A stretch of 64,000 bases of DNA, taken from NCBI RefSeq assembly GCF_008014745.1, contig NZ_VPFD01000010.1, positions 85,226 to 149,225 on the forward strand, in the 5' to 3' direction. This stretch comes from Massilia arenae (lineage in GTDB: Bacteria; Pseudomonadota; Gammaproteobacteria; Burkholderiales; Burkholderiaceae_D). The position numbers and the translations under genes are program-made. A model generated the notes under the pieces. It searched no databases and was not told the DNA's origin. It saw nothing but the letters and a program-made list of their open reading frames with translations. Each line of letters starts with the position of its first letter. The first letter of the stretch is position 1. Below are positions 1 through 9,039 of this stretch, one piece after another.

Positions 1-654
1 ATAGCCCAGGAACTCCGTCCGGGGATGCTGGCCAACCTCGGCGTCGGCATTCCGACCCTGGTCGCCAACTACGTCCCACCCGGGATGCACATCTACTTCC
101 AGTCCGAGAACGGCCTGGTCGGTACGGGGCCGATTCCGCAGGACGGCCTGGCGCAGGCCTATCTGACCGATGCCGCCGGCCAGCCGGTCACGGCCTTGCC
201 TGGCGCGGCGACCTTCGACAGCGCGGTCTCGTTCGGCCTGATCCGGGGCGGCCACCTGGACCTGACGGTGCTGGGTGGATTGCAGGTCGACCAGCAAGGC
301 TTGCTGGCGAACTGGATGATCCCCGGGAAGATGGTGCCCGGCATGGGCGGCGCGATGGACCTGGTGACCGGCGCCAAACGCGTCATCGTCGCCATGCAGC
401 ATACCGCCAAGGGCAAGCCGAAGATCGTGCGGCAATGCTCGCTGCCGCTGACGTCATTGCGCACGATCGACCTCCTGGTGACGGAACTGGCGGTGATCGG
501 CTTCGACGGTGGACGCGCGACCCTGCTCGAAACGGCGCCCGGTGTCGGAGTGGAGCAAGTGCTCGCGGCGACCGAGGCCGAGCTCGTGGTGCCGGGCCAG
601 GTGCCGCAGATGCGGATCGAGCCCATGAACCCAATCGAAGGAGTTTCGTCATGA
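1..654 (+). CDS. scoB: 3-oxoacid CoA-transferase subunit B (5'-partial)
   Basis: The frame is open from base 1, upstream of the first in-frame ATG at 25, so the gene starts before the window. The product is the beta subunit of a succinyl-CoA:3-ketoacid CoA-transferase, which moves CoA onto acetoacetate. The segment SENGLVGTGP carries the family's catalytic Glu, and GGHLDLTVLGGLQVD is typical of the B subunit. About 217 residues are visible of the usual 210-220, so only a few N-terminal residues are missing. The A subunit is expected just upstream. The stop overlaps the start of fabI as ATGA, which implies translational coupling in one operon. Confidence 0.93.
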   Translation: MAQELRPGMLANLGVGIPTLVANYVPPGMHIYFQSENGLVGTGPIPQDGLAQAYLTDAAGQPVTALPGAATFDSAVSFGLIRGGHLDLTVLGGLQVDQQGLLANWMIPGKMVPGMGGAMDLVTGAKRVIVAMQHTAKGKPKIVRQCSLPLTSLRTIDLLVTELAVIGFDGGRATLLETAPGVGVEQVLAATEAELVVPGQVPQMRIEPMNPIEGVSS

Positions 655-1433
655 CGAATGAACGCCACCGCCCGCTATTGGAGGGCAAGAAGGCCCTGGT
701 TTCGGGAATCGCCAACGAGCATTCGATCGCGTATGGATGCGCCAAGGCATTCCGCGAACTCGGCGCCGAGCTCGCCATCACCTATACCGGCGAGAAGACC
801 AGGACCTACGTCGAGCCGCTGGTGCGCGAATTGGGCGCACCGATCTTCATGCCGCTCGACGTCACCAGGCCAGAGGATATCCGGGCCGTGTTCAACGAGA
901 TCGAACGGCAATGGGGGCAGCTCGACCTGTTCGTGCATTCGATCGCCTGGGCGCCGAAGGAAGACCCGCAGGGCGGCCTGCTCGACAGCAGCCCCGAGGG
1001 CTTCGGCCAGGCGATGGACATTTCTTGCCACTCCTTCGTGCGCATGGCGCGCCAGGCGGCCCGCCTGATGAAGGACGGCGGCAGCATGTTCACGATGAGC
1101 TACTACGGCGCCAACAAGGTGGTCGCCAACTACAACCTGATGGGGCCGGTCAAGGCGGCGCTGGAAGCGTGCGCGCGCTATCTTGCCTATGAACTCGGAC
1201 CCCGGCATATCCGGGTGCACGCCCTGTCGCCGGGGCCACTCAAGACACGCGCGGGTTCCGGCCTGAAGGACTTCGACCTGCTGCTGGCGGACGCGGCCGA
1301 GCGCGCGCCGCTCGGCGAGCTGGTCGACATCATGGACGTCGGTTTCACCTGCGCCTTCCTGGCCACGCCGTATGCCAGGCGGCTGTCGGGCGAAACCATG
1401 TACATCGATGGCGGCGTGCACATCATGGCCTGA
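651..1433 (+). CDS. fabI: enoyl-[acyl-carrier-protein] reductase (NADH), FabI type
   Basis: A 260-residue short-chain dehydrogenase that reduces trans-2-enoyl-ACP in the last step of fatty acid elongation. The start at 651 overlaps the scoB stop (ATGA); a longer frame upstream is only a shadow. The N-terminal SGIANEHSIAYG is the FabI cofactor loop, and the active-site pair is Tyr161 and Lys168 in YNLMGPVK (Y-x6-K), as in FabI rather than classical SDRs. The C-terminal SGETMYIDGG is standard. It lies outside any fatty-acid synthesis cluster, next to a CoA-transferase and F1-ATPase subunits, so it may be a second, condition-specific FabI. That last point is inference. Confidence 0.93.
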   Translation: MTNERHRPLLEGKKALVSGIANEHSIAYGCAKAFRELGAELAITYTGEKTRTYVEPLVRELGAPIFMPLDVTRPEDIRAVFNEIERQWGQLDLFVHSIAWAPKEDPQGGLLDSSPEGFGQAMDISCHSFVRMARQAARLMKDGGSMFTMSYYGANKVVANYNLMGPVKAALEACARYLAYELGPRHIRVHALSPGPLKTRAGSGLKDFDLLLADAAERAPLGELVDIMDVGFTCAFLATPYARRLSGETMYIDGGVHIMA

Positions 1434-1445
1434 AGGAGGATTGCC

Positions 1446-1700
1446 ATGGCTGATTTAGTGATGGGAAACGTGGAGGCGGGCACCAGCGACGAGGACATCA
1501 AGGCCTTCCTGGTCAAGTATGGATTTCCGCCATTCGATGAGATCGAGCACCTGCCCGGCAACGGTTCGCGGCCGGCGGTACTGCTGACATTCAGGGATGC
1601 GCCGCCGGAAGCGCTGAGCAGCCTGCTGCCGCGCGTCCAGGACATGTTCTGGAAGAACAGGAAGATCCATGTGCATATCGTCAACGAACGCTATAGCTAG
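1446..1700 (+). CDS. small RRM-like protein
   Basis: An 84-residue protein preceded by a strong Shine-Dalgarno (GAAGGAGG) 12 bp after fabI. The predicted order is beta (LVMGNV), helix (TSDEDIKAFLVKYG), beta, beta (PAVLLTF), helix, beta (KIHVHIV). This matches the beta-alpha-beta-beta-alpha-beta plan of RNA-recognition motifs, with LVMGNV in the RNP2 position. The RNP1-like strand lacks the usual aromatic pair, so RNA binding is not certain. It belongs to the same operon as fabI and the F1-like subunits. A ferredoxin-like protein-protein module is an alternative. Confidence 0.7.
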   Translation: MADLVMGNVEAGTSDEDIKAFLVKYGFPPFDEIEHLPGNGSRPAVLLTFRDAPPEALSSLLPRVQDMFWKNRKIHVHIVNERYS

Positions 1701-1715
1701 CGCGAAGGACTGGCG

Positions 1716-2759
1716 ATGGGCTTGCTCGACAGGATGAGGGTTAGGGAGACACAGGCCGCGGCCCAGGACAGGGAAGGCGTCGAGGCGGCGATCGAGCGCT
1801 TGCTGGCGCTGCACCCGCAGCTGCACCTGGCGCGCCACGGGCGCAAGCGGCTCGCACCCGCGGTGGCGACCTCGTTCGCCCATGTGCGCGCGCTGGTCGA
1901 TGCCGTGCCGCCAGCGCGCGAGGCCAGCGCTGCCGCCTGGGATGGCGACCCGTACATCCACGCCTGGTTCGGCGCGCCCGACGACGTCGCATCGCGGATA
2001 AGCCGCTCGGCCGAGCTGCGGGCCTTTTTTGCCGCCAACGGCGACGTGCCGGAAGCGTATGCGGTGCTGGGGATGGAATTGACCGAACGCCACGTCCTGG
2101 GCGCCAGGATGGAAGGTGAAACGATGCGCCGCGATGTGCCGCAGACCACCGTGAGTTTCAGCGACCATCAGGTCAGGATGTGCGGACCTGGCGATGCCGA
2201 ACTCCGGGATGAGATCGTGCGGCGCCTGCTGGACGAGCTCGCGCTGGCGGGATTGGCGCGTGGCGCTGCGGACAAATCGCGGCGCGCCGTGCTCGAGCGC
2301 GAGCGTGCGCTGCTCAAGACGCGGCTGCAATTGCTGGAACGGCAGGGCCAGGGCATCCGCTCCGTGATCGGCGGCGATGTCGCGAGCGACCCTGGCGAGC
2401 TGGCGCGGCTGCAGGCGCAGGTCGAGAAGAACGCGCGCGACCTGGCCGGCCTGGGGCTGCGTGAAGATGCACTGGAGCGCGAACTCGAGCACGTGCGTGC
2501 GGTGTTCGCCCAGCCCGAGCGGCATCTCACGGTGTCGACCAGGTGCTTGAGCCTGGACCGGATGAATGTCGTGATCGAGCCGGGTACGTCGACGGGCACG
2601 CCGATGAGCGAGCTCGAATTCCGGATTGTCCGCCTGCCGACCCTGCCGCCGCGGGTGCGCGCATTCTCGCTGGTGCGCTTCGCACGGACCAGCCTGCTGC
2701 CGGAAACAAGCGTGTTCGAGGAAGCCGAGCAATTGCTGTCGTCGGGACTCTGGTCCTGA
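1716..2759 (+). CDS. hypothetical coiled-coil protein in F1 gamma/epsilon operon
   Basis: A 347-residue protein that I do not recognise. The start follows an AAGGA-type ribosome site 15 bp after the preceding gene. The N-terminal part is mixed alpha/beta. Roughly residues 170-275 are rich in Arg, Glu and Leu with heptad-like spacing and should form a long helical coiled coil. The C-terminal part (about 275-347) is beta-like, with [16 protein letters not shown]. No signal peptide or membrane segment is visible, so it is probably cytoplasmic. It sits directly upstream of the gamma subunit gene, so a role as partner or stator of that complex is possible but unproven. Confidence 0.72.
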   Translation: MGLLDRMRVRETQAAAQDREGVEAAIERLLALHPQLHLARHGRKRLAPAVATSFAHVRALVDAVPPAREASAAAWDGDPYIHAWFGAPDDVASRISRSAELRAFFAANGDVPEAYAVLGMELTERHVLGARMEGETMRRDVPQTTVSFSDHQVRMCGPGDAELRDEIVRRLLDELALAGLARGAADKSRRAVLERERALLKTRLQLLERQGQGIRSVIGGDVASDPGELARLQAQVEKNARDLAGLGLREDALERELEHVRAVFAQPERHLTVSTRCLSLDRMNVVIEPGTSTGTPMSELEFRIVRLPTLPPRVRAFSLVRFARTSLLPETSVFEEAEQLLSSGLWS

Positions 2760-2787
2760 TGCTGAGTCAATTTATAAGGAGCACGTC

Positions 2788-3657
2788 ATGGCTGGAGGCA
2801 AGGAAATCCGCGACAAGATCAAGAGCGTGGAAAGCACGCGCAAGATCACCAAGGCGATGGAAATGGTCGCCACCTCCAAGATGCGCAAGGCGCAGGAGCG
2901 AATGCGCACCGCGCGTCCCTATGTGCGCAAGATTCGCAACATCACCGGACACCTGGCCGAAGCCAGCCCCGAATACAGCCATCCCTTCCTCATCAAGCAC
3001 GACGAGGCAAGGCGGGTCGGCTTCATCGTGGTCACGACCGACAAGGGTTTGTGCGGCGCCATGAACACCAATATCCTGCGCGCCGTGACGCACGCCATGC
3101 ATGAACACCAGGAACGTGGCATCGGCAGCGACCTGGTCGTCATCGGCAACCGTGGCCTGTCCTTCATGACCCGCATCGGCGCCAGGGTGGTTGCGCATGC
3201 CGTACAACTGGGCGACACGCCGCACCTCGACAGGCTGCTGGGCCCGGCCAAAGTGTTGCTCGACGCCTACCAGAACGCGCAGATCGACGCCATCCACCTG
3301 TGCTACACCAAGTTCATCAATTCGATGAGCCAGCAAGCCGTCATCGAGCAGCTGGTGCCTTTGGCCCCGGAGAACGTGCGGGCCGAACGGGGCACGCATG
3401 CCTGGTACTACCTGTACGAGCCGGACCCGGCCCAGGTGATCGACGAACTGCTGGTTCGCTATGTCGAGGCGCTGATCTACCAGGCGGTCGCCGAAAGCTT
3501 CGCGTCCGAGAATTCGGCGCGCAGGATGGCGATGAAGGCGGCCAGCGACAACGCGGCCAGCATCATCGATGACCTCAAGCTGGTCTACAACAAGACGCGC
3601 CAGGCGGCGATCACGAAGGAACTTTCCGAGATCGTCTCCGGCGCGGCGGCGGTCTGA
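2788..3657 (+). CDS. F1-type ATP synthase gamma subunit (isolated copy)
   Basis: A 289-residue F1 gamma subunit, the central rotor shaft. The start at 2788 follows TAAGGAG and begins [20 protein letters not shown], the family's N-terminal helix. [13 protein letters not shown] and the C-terminal AMKAASDNA segment are both conserved, so the protein looks intact. In the normal operon gamma lies between the alpha and beta subunit genes; here neither alpha, beta nor any Fo gene is in view. It is followed after 11 bp by epsilon. The gene order also differs from the Na+-type N-ATPase operon. It may be a second copy working with main-operon subunits, or part of a rearranged operon that starts left of the window. 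Confidence 0.92.
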   Translation: MAGGKEIRDKIKSVESTRKITKAMEMVATSKMRKAQERMRTARPYVRKIRNITGHLAEASPEYSHPFLIKHDEARRVGFIVVTTDKGLCGAMNTNILRAVTHAMHEHQERGIGSDLVVIGNRGLSFMTRIGARVVAHAVQLGDTPHLDRLLGPAKVLLDAYQNAQIDAIHLCYTKFINSMSQQAVIEQLVPLAPENVRAERGTHAWYYLYEPDPAQVIDELLVRYVEALIYQAVAESFASENSARRMAMKAASDNAASIIDDLKLVYNKTRQAAITKELSEIVSGAAAV

Positions 3658-3668
3658 GCGAGGACATC

Positions 3669-4094
3669 ATGGCAACGCCTACGATCCATGTCAGCGTCGT
3701 CTCGGCCGAGGAAGGGGTGTTCGAGGGCGATGCGGAGTTCGTCGCACTGCCTGGCGAAAGCGGCGAGCTCGGCATCTATCCCACGCACACGCCCTTGATG
3801 ACGCGGATCCGGCCGGGCGCGGTGCGCATCAAGGTGCCGGGGCAGGAGGACGAAGAACTGGTGTTCGTCGCCGGCGGCATCCTGGAAGTCCAGCCGGACG
3901 AAGTGACGGTGCTGGCGGACACCGCCATCCGCGGACGCGACCTGGACGAGGCCAGCGCGAACGAGGCGCGCAAGCAGGCCGAGGAGGCGCTGCGCAACCG
4001 GGACACGAAGATCGATTACGCCAAGGCGCAGTCGGAACTGGCGATCGCCATCGCGCAGATCCAGGCCTTGTCGCGGCAAAAGAAACGGCGTTGA
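3669..4094 (+). CDS. F1-type ATP synthase epsilon subunit (isolated copy)
   Basis: A 141-residue epsilon subunit. The N-terminal beta sandwich is clear ([20 protein letters not shown], then [19 protein letters not shown]), and [21 protein letters not shown] closes it. A C-terminal helix pair rich in Glu, Ala and Arg follows. In F1 this subunit couples to gamma and restrains ATP hydrolysis. Length and motifs are normal. It directly follows the gamma copy and its stop is 1 nt from the next start, so the operon continues into the GNAT gene. Confidence 0.93.
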   Translation: MATPTIHVSVVSAEEGVFEGDAEFVALPGESGELGIYPTHTPLMTRIRPGAVRIKVPGQEDEELVFVAGGILEVQPDEVTVLADTAIRGRDLDEASANEARKQAEEALRNRDTKIDYAKAQSELAIAIAQIQALSRQKKRR

Positions 4095-4095
4095 C

Positions 4096-4650
4096 ATGCA
4101 AGACGACAGATCGGGGCTGCCGGCCCTGGCCCGGCTGCGCGACGGGCGTACGGTGCTGCTCCGCGAGATCCGGGCCCAGGACGAAGACGAGCTGCGCGAG
4201 GCCTTTCACCGGCTGTCGGCGGATTCCCGTTATGCGCGTTTCATGATCCCGCTGCGCGAACCGTCGCCCGCCATGCTGGCGGCGGCGACCCGCCCCGACC
4301 CGGAGCGTGACCTGGCGCTGGTCGCCATTAGCGGGGAGGGCGGCCCGGACCAGGACATCGTCGCGGGCGCGCGCTATGTGGGCGCGGCGGGAAGCGAGAC
4401 CTGCGAGTTCGCCGTTACTGTCGTCGACGACTGGCACGGACTCGGCCTGGCGCGGCGCCTGATGGAAGTACTCATTGCGCATGCCACGGCGCGCGGCTTG
4501 CGCCGCATGGAAGGGTATGTGCTTGCCGCTAACACGCCGATGCGGCGGCTGGCCGGGCGCCTGGGCTTCGTCGACCGGCAGTGCGAAGACGATGCCACGC
4601 TAAGAGTGGTCAGCCTCGACTTGACGGCCGACGCTGGTGGCGTCGCTTAG
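4096..4650 (+). CDS. GNAT family N-acetyltransferase
   Basis: A 184-residue GNAT protein starting 1 nt after the epsilon stop. Early residues (LRDGRTVLLREIRAQDEDELREAF) and the region DWHGLGLARRLMEVLIAHA give the acetyl-CoA binding beta-alpha turn; the usual Q/RxxGxG/A is here HGLGLA. The style resembles the acetyltransferase half of Pat-type protein lysine acetyltransferases, but no CoA-ligase half is present. The substrate is unknown. Operon position after F1 subunits fits control of a metabolic enzyme, which is inference. The stop overlaps the stop of the converging PilZ gene. Confidence 0.85.
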   Translation: MQDDRSGLPALARLRDGRTVLLREIRAQDEDELREAFHRLSADSRYARFMIPLREPSPAMLAAATRPDPERDLALVAISGEGGPDQDIVAGARYVGAAGSETCEFAVTVVDDWHGLGLARRLMEVLIAHATARGLRRMEGYVLAANTPMRRLAGRLGFVDRQCEDDATLRVVSLDLTADAGGVA

Positions 4651-5420
4651 ACCGTCGCGGCGCGGCGCTCGGTGCGCCCGTTGGTCAGGAAGCGCTCCAG
4701 CGATTGCTGGAACTGCATCGAAATATTCACGAAGCTGCAGCCGATCTGCACCTGTTCGCCCAGCAGGAAGGTGCGGAAGGGGCGCATCAGGCGCACTTCG
4801 AGGTCGGCTGTGACGACCAGCGCCGGCCCCAGTTCAAGCCGTACGCCGATCAGTTTCTTGCCGACGTGTAGCCCGAAACACTGCTCGGGCGAAGCGCGCA
4901 TGCCGACGCCGCCCTGGGAAAAATCGTAGAGAGGCAATTCGTACTGGCGGCCCGACAGCCCGAAGCTGGCGCTGTAGTTGGCGCCGACCGGCGTCTCGAC
5001 CCGGCGCGCGGAGCGCCGGTTCAGCACCAGGCAGTGTTCGGGGAAGGACGCCTGCACCAGGTGCGGCTGGCCGGGCAAGGTTTGCCAGTCGCTCTCCAGC
5101 TCGAATTGCAGCTTGGCGTTGCCGCCGATCGCGCTGACGAAGGTGGCGTGGTGGGTAACCGGCATGTCGCTGCCCGTAAAATCCAGCACGAAGTGCGGTA
5201 ATTCCGGATCGACCGACTCGATTCGCACCAGGATCGGGTCCTGGATGCCGGAATAGACGGTGACGGGATCGCCGCTGAGCGACAGGGCGGTCAAGGCTTC
5301 GCCGATGTCGAACGGATCCGACATCTGGTGCGGCGCGGCATTGCCGGGAATGCGGCTCAATTGGTCGGATGGCTTGGGCGGGCCCTTGCGGGCGATGGCG
5401 ACGGCATCGGAGACGTTCAC
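4647..5420 (-). CDS. ycgR: YcgR-type PilZ-domain flagellar brake protein
   Basis: A c-di-GMP receptor of the YcgR type, about 257 residues from the GTG at 5420. The N-terminal YcgR domain (MSDPFDIGEALTALSLSGDP onward) is followed by a PilZ domain with RRSARRVETP (RxxxR) and YDFSQGGVGM (D/NxSxxG), the two c-di-GMP binding motifs, both intact. Such proteins slow the flagellar motor when c-di-GMP rises. The start is uncertain: the frame extends to a TTG at 5480, and an ATG at 5324 would still hold both domains. A TACAAT -10 box lies just upstream at 5439-5444. The gene converges on the GNAT gene with overlapping stop codons. Confidence 0.85.
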   Translation of the reverse strand: MNVSDAVAIARKGPPKPSDQLSRIPGNAAPHQMSDPFDIGEALTALSLSGDPVTVYSGIQDPILVRIESVDPELPHFVLDFTGSDMPVTHHATFVSAIGGNAKLQFELESDWQTLPGQPHLVQASFPEHCLVLNRRSARRVETPVGANYSASFGLSGRQYELPLYDFSQGGVGMRASPEQCFGLHVGKKLIGVRLELGPALVVTADLEVRLMRPFRTFLLGEQVQIGCSFVNISMQFQQSLERFLTNGRTERRAATV

Positions 5421-5523
5421 GGCGGGGTCCTGGACGTGATTGTAAAATGCTGCTGCACGGAAGTATAACGCCCATTGCAACCTTGTTGCAAACAGGAAAT
5501 CAATCGTGCAGCATTAGCATGAA

Positions 5524-6390
<867 letters not shown>

Positions 6391-7257
6391 TCAAGCCGGC
6401 GAATAGGCCAGGCGCACATAGATCGGCGCAAAAGGCTCGGCCTGGGTAATTTCGATCAGTGTTTCTTTCGCCAGTTCGAGCATGGCGACAAAGTGTACGA
6501 CGACGATCGGCACCGTGTGCTGGCCCGCGAACAGGTCGCCGAACTCGACGAAGCGCTGCGATTGCAGGGTGCGCAGGATGGCCGACATATGCTCGCGCAC
6601 CGACAGTTCCTGGCGCCCGATCCGGTGGTGCTGGGTCAGCTTGGCGCGGCGCAGCACGTCGAGCCAGGCGCGCTGCAAGTCCCAGGGATCGACGTCGGGC
6701 AGGGCCGTATTGATGCCCTGTTCCACGAACAGCTGCGGGCGCACGAAGTCCCGGCCTTCCTGGGGCACATTGCCCAGCGCGACGGCGGCAGATTTGATCT
6801 GTTCATAGTCCAGCAGGCGTCGCACCAGTTCGGCGCGCGGGTCGCCGACGTCCTCGACCAGGTCGTCCTGGCGCTTGGGCAGCAGCATGCGGGATTTGAT
6901 CTCGATCAGCATCGCAGCCATCAACAGGTATTCCGCCGCCAACTCGAGGTTGCTCTTGCGGATTTGTTCCACGTACACCAGGTATTGCAGGGTTACCTGC
7001 GCCATCGGGATGTCGAGGATGTTGAAGTTCTGCTTGCGGATCAGGTAAAGCAGCAGGTCGAGCGGACCTTCGAAGGCGTCGAGGAAGATCTCGAGCGCGT
7101 CGGGCGGGATGTACAGGTCGTTCGGCAGGCGCGTCAGCGGTTCGCCATACAGGCGCGCGATCGCGGCGTCTTCCGGTGCGGATGGCGCGGCATGCTGGTC
7201 GTCCACGGCGGCTTGCAGAGGAATATCCTCTCCCTCGGCCGCCCCTTGGGGCATCAT
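6391..7257 (-). CDS. scpA: segregation and condensation protein A
   Basis: A 288-residue kleisin subunit of the SMC-ScpAB condensin, which organises the chromosome. The N-terminal EGPLDLLLYLIRKQNFNILD is the family signature that binds the SMC neck. It is followed by the helical LAAEYLLMAAMLIEIKSRML segment and a C-terminal winged-helix region. About 50 acidic and Ala-rich residues precede the domain, so the true start may be slightly inside. It lies between the DUF3460 gene and panC. Confidence 0.95.
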   Translation of the reverse strand: MMPQGAAEGEDIPLQAAVDDQHAAPSAPEDAAIARLYGEPLTRLPNDLYIPPDALEIFLDAFEGPLDLLLYLIRKQNFNILDIPMAQVTLQYLVYVEQIRKSNLELAAEYLLMAAMLIEIKSRMLLPKRQDDLVEDVGDPRAELVRRLLDYEQIKSAAVALGNVPQEGRDFVRPQLFVEQGINTALPDVDPWDLQRAWLDVLRRAKLTQHHRIGRQELSVREHMSAILRTLQSQRFVEFGDLFAGQHTVPIVVVHFVAMLELAKETLIEITQAEPFAPIYVRLAYSPA

Positions 7258-7273
7258 GCGCGCGCCTCCGTCC

Positions 7274-7459
7274 TCAGACCTTGCTCTGGTACGGATAGGC
7301 CTGCTGGCGCAGGCGCGATTCCTCGACGCGGGCCTGCTCGTCGAGCGAAACCGGTTCCTTGTCCCACAGCAGGGCGCGGCCGGCGACCTGGCCTGCGTCC
7401 AGGTGCGGATTCTGCTTCTTGAGCTCCGAGATGAACTTGGTGTGCTCGGATTCGTACAT
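7274..7459 (-). CDS. DUF3460 family small protein
   Basis: A 61-residue protein starting MYESEHTKFISELKKQNPHL and containing GRALLWDK, the pattern of the uncharacterised DUF3460 family of beta-proteobacteria. The frame is open upstream to 7540, and an ATG at 7483 is possible, but family members begin near MYES. It precedes scpA by 16 bp. No signal peptide or membrane segment is visible. Function unknown. Confidence 0.8.
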   Translation of the reverse strand: MYESEHTKFISELKKQNPHLDAGQVAGRALLWDKEPVSLDEQARVEESRLRQQAYPYQSKV

Positions 7460-7559
7460 CACGTGTTTTTTCGAGAAGATCATGATTCGCTTAAGATAAA
7501 TGACGGCTATGTGCCGGCGACGGGCAGATTCTTCTGCCACGCGCCGCCGGCGTCAAGTT

Positions 7560-8876
7560 TTACTTGTGCAAGGCGTTCAGCTGGCGGGCGATGATGTCGT
7601 GGTTGAGCCACAGTACCGGCGCGATTTTTTCCGACGCACCATGGAACATCAACGGGCCAGCGCCTTCCAGCACCAGGCTCGACAGGTGATCGGTGATCAG
7701 CGCTTTCTTGTCCTTGTGCAGGGCGGTGATGGCTTCCGAGGTGCCGATCATGACATCGGCCAGCGCCGGGGTATTGTCCATCGGCCAGGCTTCGAAATTG
7801 CGGAAGGTGGCGCTGGTCGCATCGTTATTGTACCTCTCGATGGTGTCGAGCAACTGTTGCAGCGAGGTATCGTCGCCCAGCAGCTCTTCACAGATGCGCC
7901 ACTGCTCGTCGGCCCAGGCGCCGCCGCCTTCTTTTTTCAGCGCGCGCAGCAGCGGGAACAGCGACAGCTCGACGCCGACGAAGATATCGGACGAGTTGGT
8001 GCGGATTTCCGGGCAGTTGAACACGGTCGCGAAGGTGCCATTCTTCCAGGCTGCTTCGGCGATCGATTCCAGGCGCATCTTGGCGTAGCCCTGGGTGTAG
8101 TTGGTGTAGGTCTGCCACTGGTACTCGTCCCCGATCAGGATCTCGGTGCCGTGGTAGCCGTAGGCGGTGTAGCGCACTTCGCCGCCGGCCTGGGTCACGC
8201 GCTCGCGGATGGTGGCGGACGCATCGATCAGGTACTTGAGCGTGTTGGCCGAGACTTCGTCGAAGTTCATCAGGATCAGCTTGCCCAAGTCGCTGTCGAG
8301 CAGGGCGCGCGAGGACATGAAGCGCTCGCCGCGGCCTTTATAAATGCGGTTGGCAATGGCCAGGAAGGCCTTGATCTTCGGGATGCCGCCGGCCATCGTG
8401 TGGGCGAAGAAGACGTTGGCGCCCTGCGGCACCAGTTTGTCGATCTCGGCCATCACGGTCGCGGCCGAGCCGGTGAAGCGGGCCACGCCTGCTGCGCGGC
8501 AGCGCTCGATGCGTTCCCAGTCCAGCTTTTCTTCTTGCCAGTTCTTCAGGGTGATCCCGGACAGCATTTCGGTCGGGTTCTGTTCGCCTTCCGGAGCGTC
8601 CATGTCGAAGCCGGCCATCAGCGGCACGTTGATGATGCGGCCACCCAGTTTCTCTTCCGCTTCGGCCAGTTCTTCGTCGTTCAGCTGGCGCAGGGCGCCG
8701 CTGTCGTCGCGGCGGCCGACGGTGACGCCGACGATGGTCATGCCGGCGGCGCGCGCCTGGTCGATCAGGCCGTTGACATAGCCGCGGCCGAACAGTTCGC
8801 CGAACAGGACGAAGACGTCGCCCTTACGGAACACATTGGCTTCAGGGATATGGCGGAGAGGATTCAAATCGGTCAT
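7560..8876 (-). CDS. conserved Rossmann-like protein, possibly FabMG-type enoyl-ACP reductase
   Basis: A 438-residue cytosolic protein. Near the N-terminus GDVFVLFGELFGRGYVNGLI followed by GMTIVGVTVGRR looks like a dinucleotide-binding beta-alpha-beta unit with an Arg pair. Further on are FFAHTMAGGIPKIKAFLA and RYTAYGYHGTEILI. From memory this resembles proteins labelled enoyl-ACP reductase FabMG family, but I cannot verify it here. There is no transit signal or membrane segment. It lies between metG and DUF3460 with 100-160 bp gaps, so it may have its own promoter. Confidence 0.6.
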   Translation of the reverse strand: MTDLNPLRHIPEANVFRKGDVFVLFGELFGRGYVNGLIDQARAAGMTIVGVTVGRRDDSGALRQLNDEELAEAEEKLGGRIINVPLMAGFDMDAPEGEQNPTEMLSGITLKNWQEEKLDWERIERCRAAGVARFTGSAATVMAEIDKLVPQGANVFFAHTMAGGIPKIKAFLAIANRIYKGRGERFMSSRALLDSDLGKLILMNFDEVSANTLKYLIDASATIRERVTQAGGEVRYTAYGYHGTEILIGDEYQWQTYTNYTQGYAKMRLESIAEAAWKNGTFATVFNCPEIRTNSSDIFVGVELSLFPLLRALKKEGGGAWADEQWRICEELLGDDTSLQQLLDTIERYNNDATSATFRNFEAWPMDNTPALADVMIGTSEAITALHKDKKALITDHLSSLVLEGAGPLMFHGASEKIAPVLWLNHDIIARQLNALHK

Positions 8877-8955
8877 ATTATTAGCTACCTATCAAAAGAG
8901 TTTGTGGCGGCGTTTTGTCATATTTAAAACATGGCATTGTACACACACGCCACAC

Positions 8956-8976
8956 CCTCGGGAATGCTTCCCGAGG
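8956..8976. terminator. 9-bp perfect hairpin downstream of metG
   Basis: CCTCGGGAA and TTCCCGAGG form a perfect 9-bp stem around a TGC loop in the 163-bp gap between metG and the next minus-strand gene. No T-run follows on the minus strand, so it is either a weak terminator or an mRNA 3'-end stabiliser for metG. Confidence 0.45.
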
Positions 8977-9039
8977 CTTGCATGAGGCCCCTCTACGACC
9001 GGCGTTGCCGGTGTCAGGATAGCCTCTTGCCTTGCGGAT

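Noticed and set aside
2788..4094. Na+-translocating N-ATPase operon
   Set aside because: The gene order is gamma-epsilon, and no N-ATPase marker genes (atpQ, atpR) or Fo genes are present.
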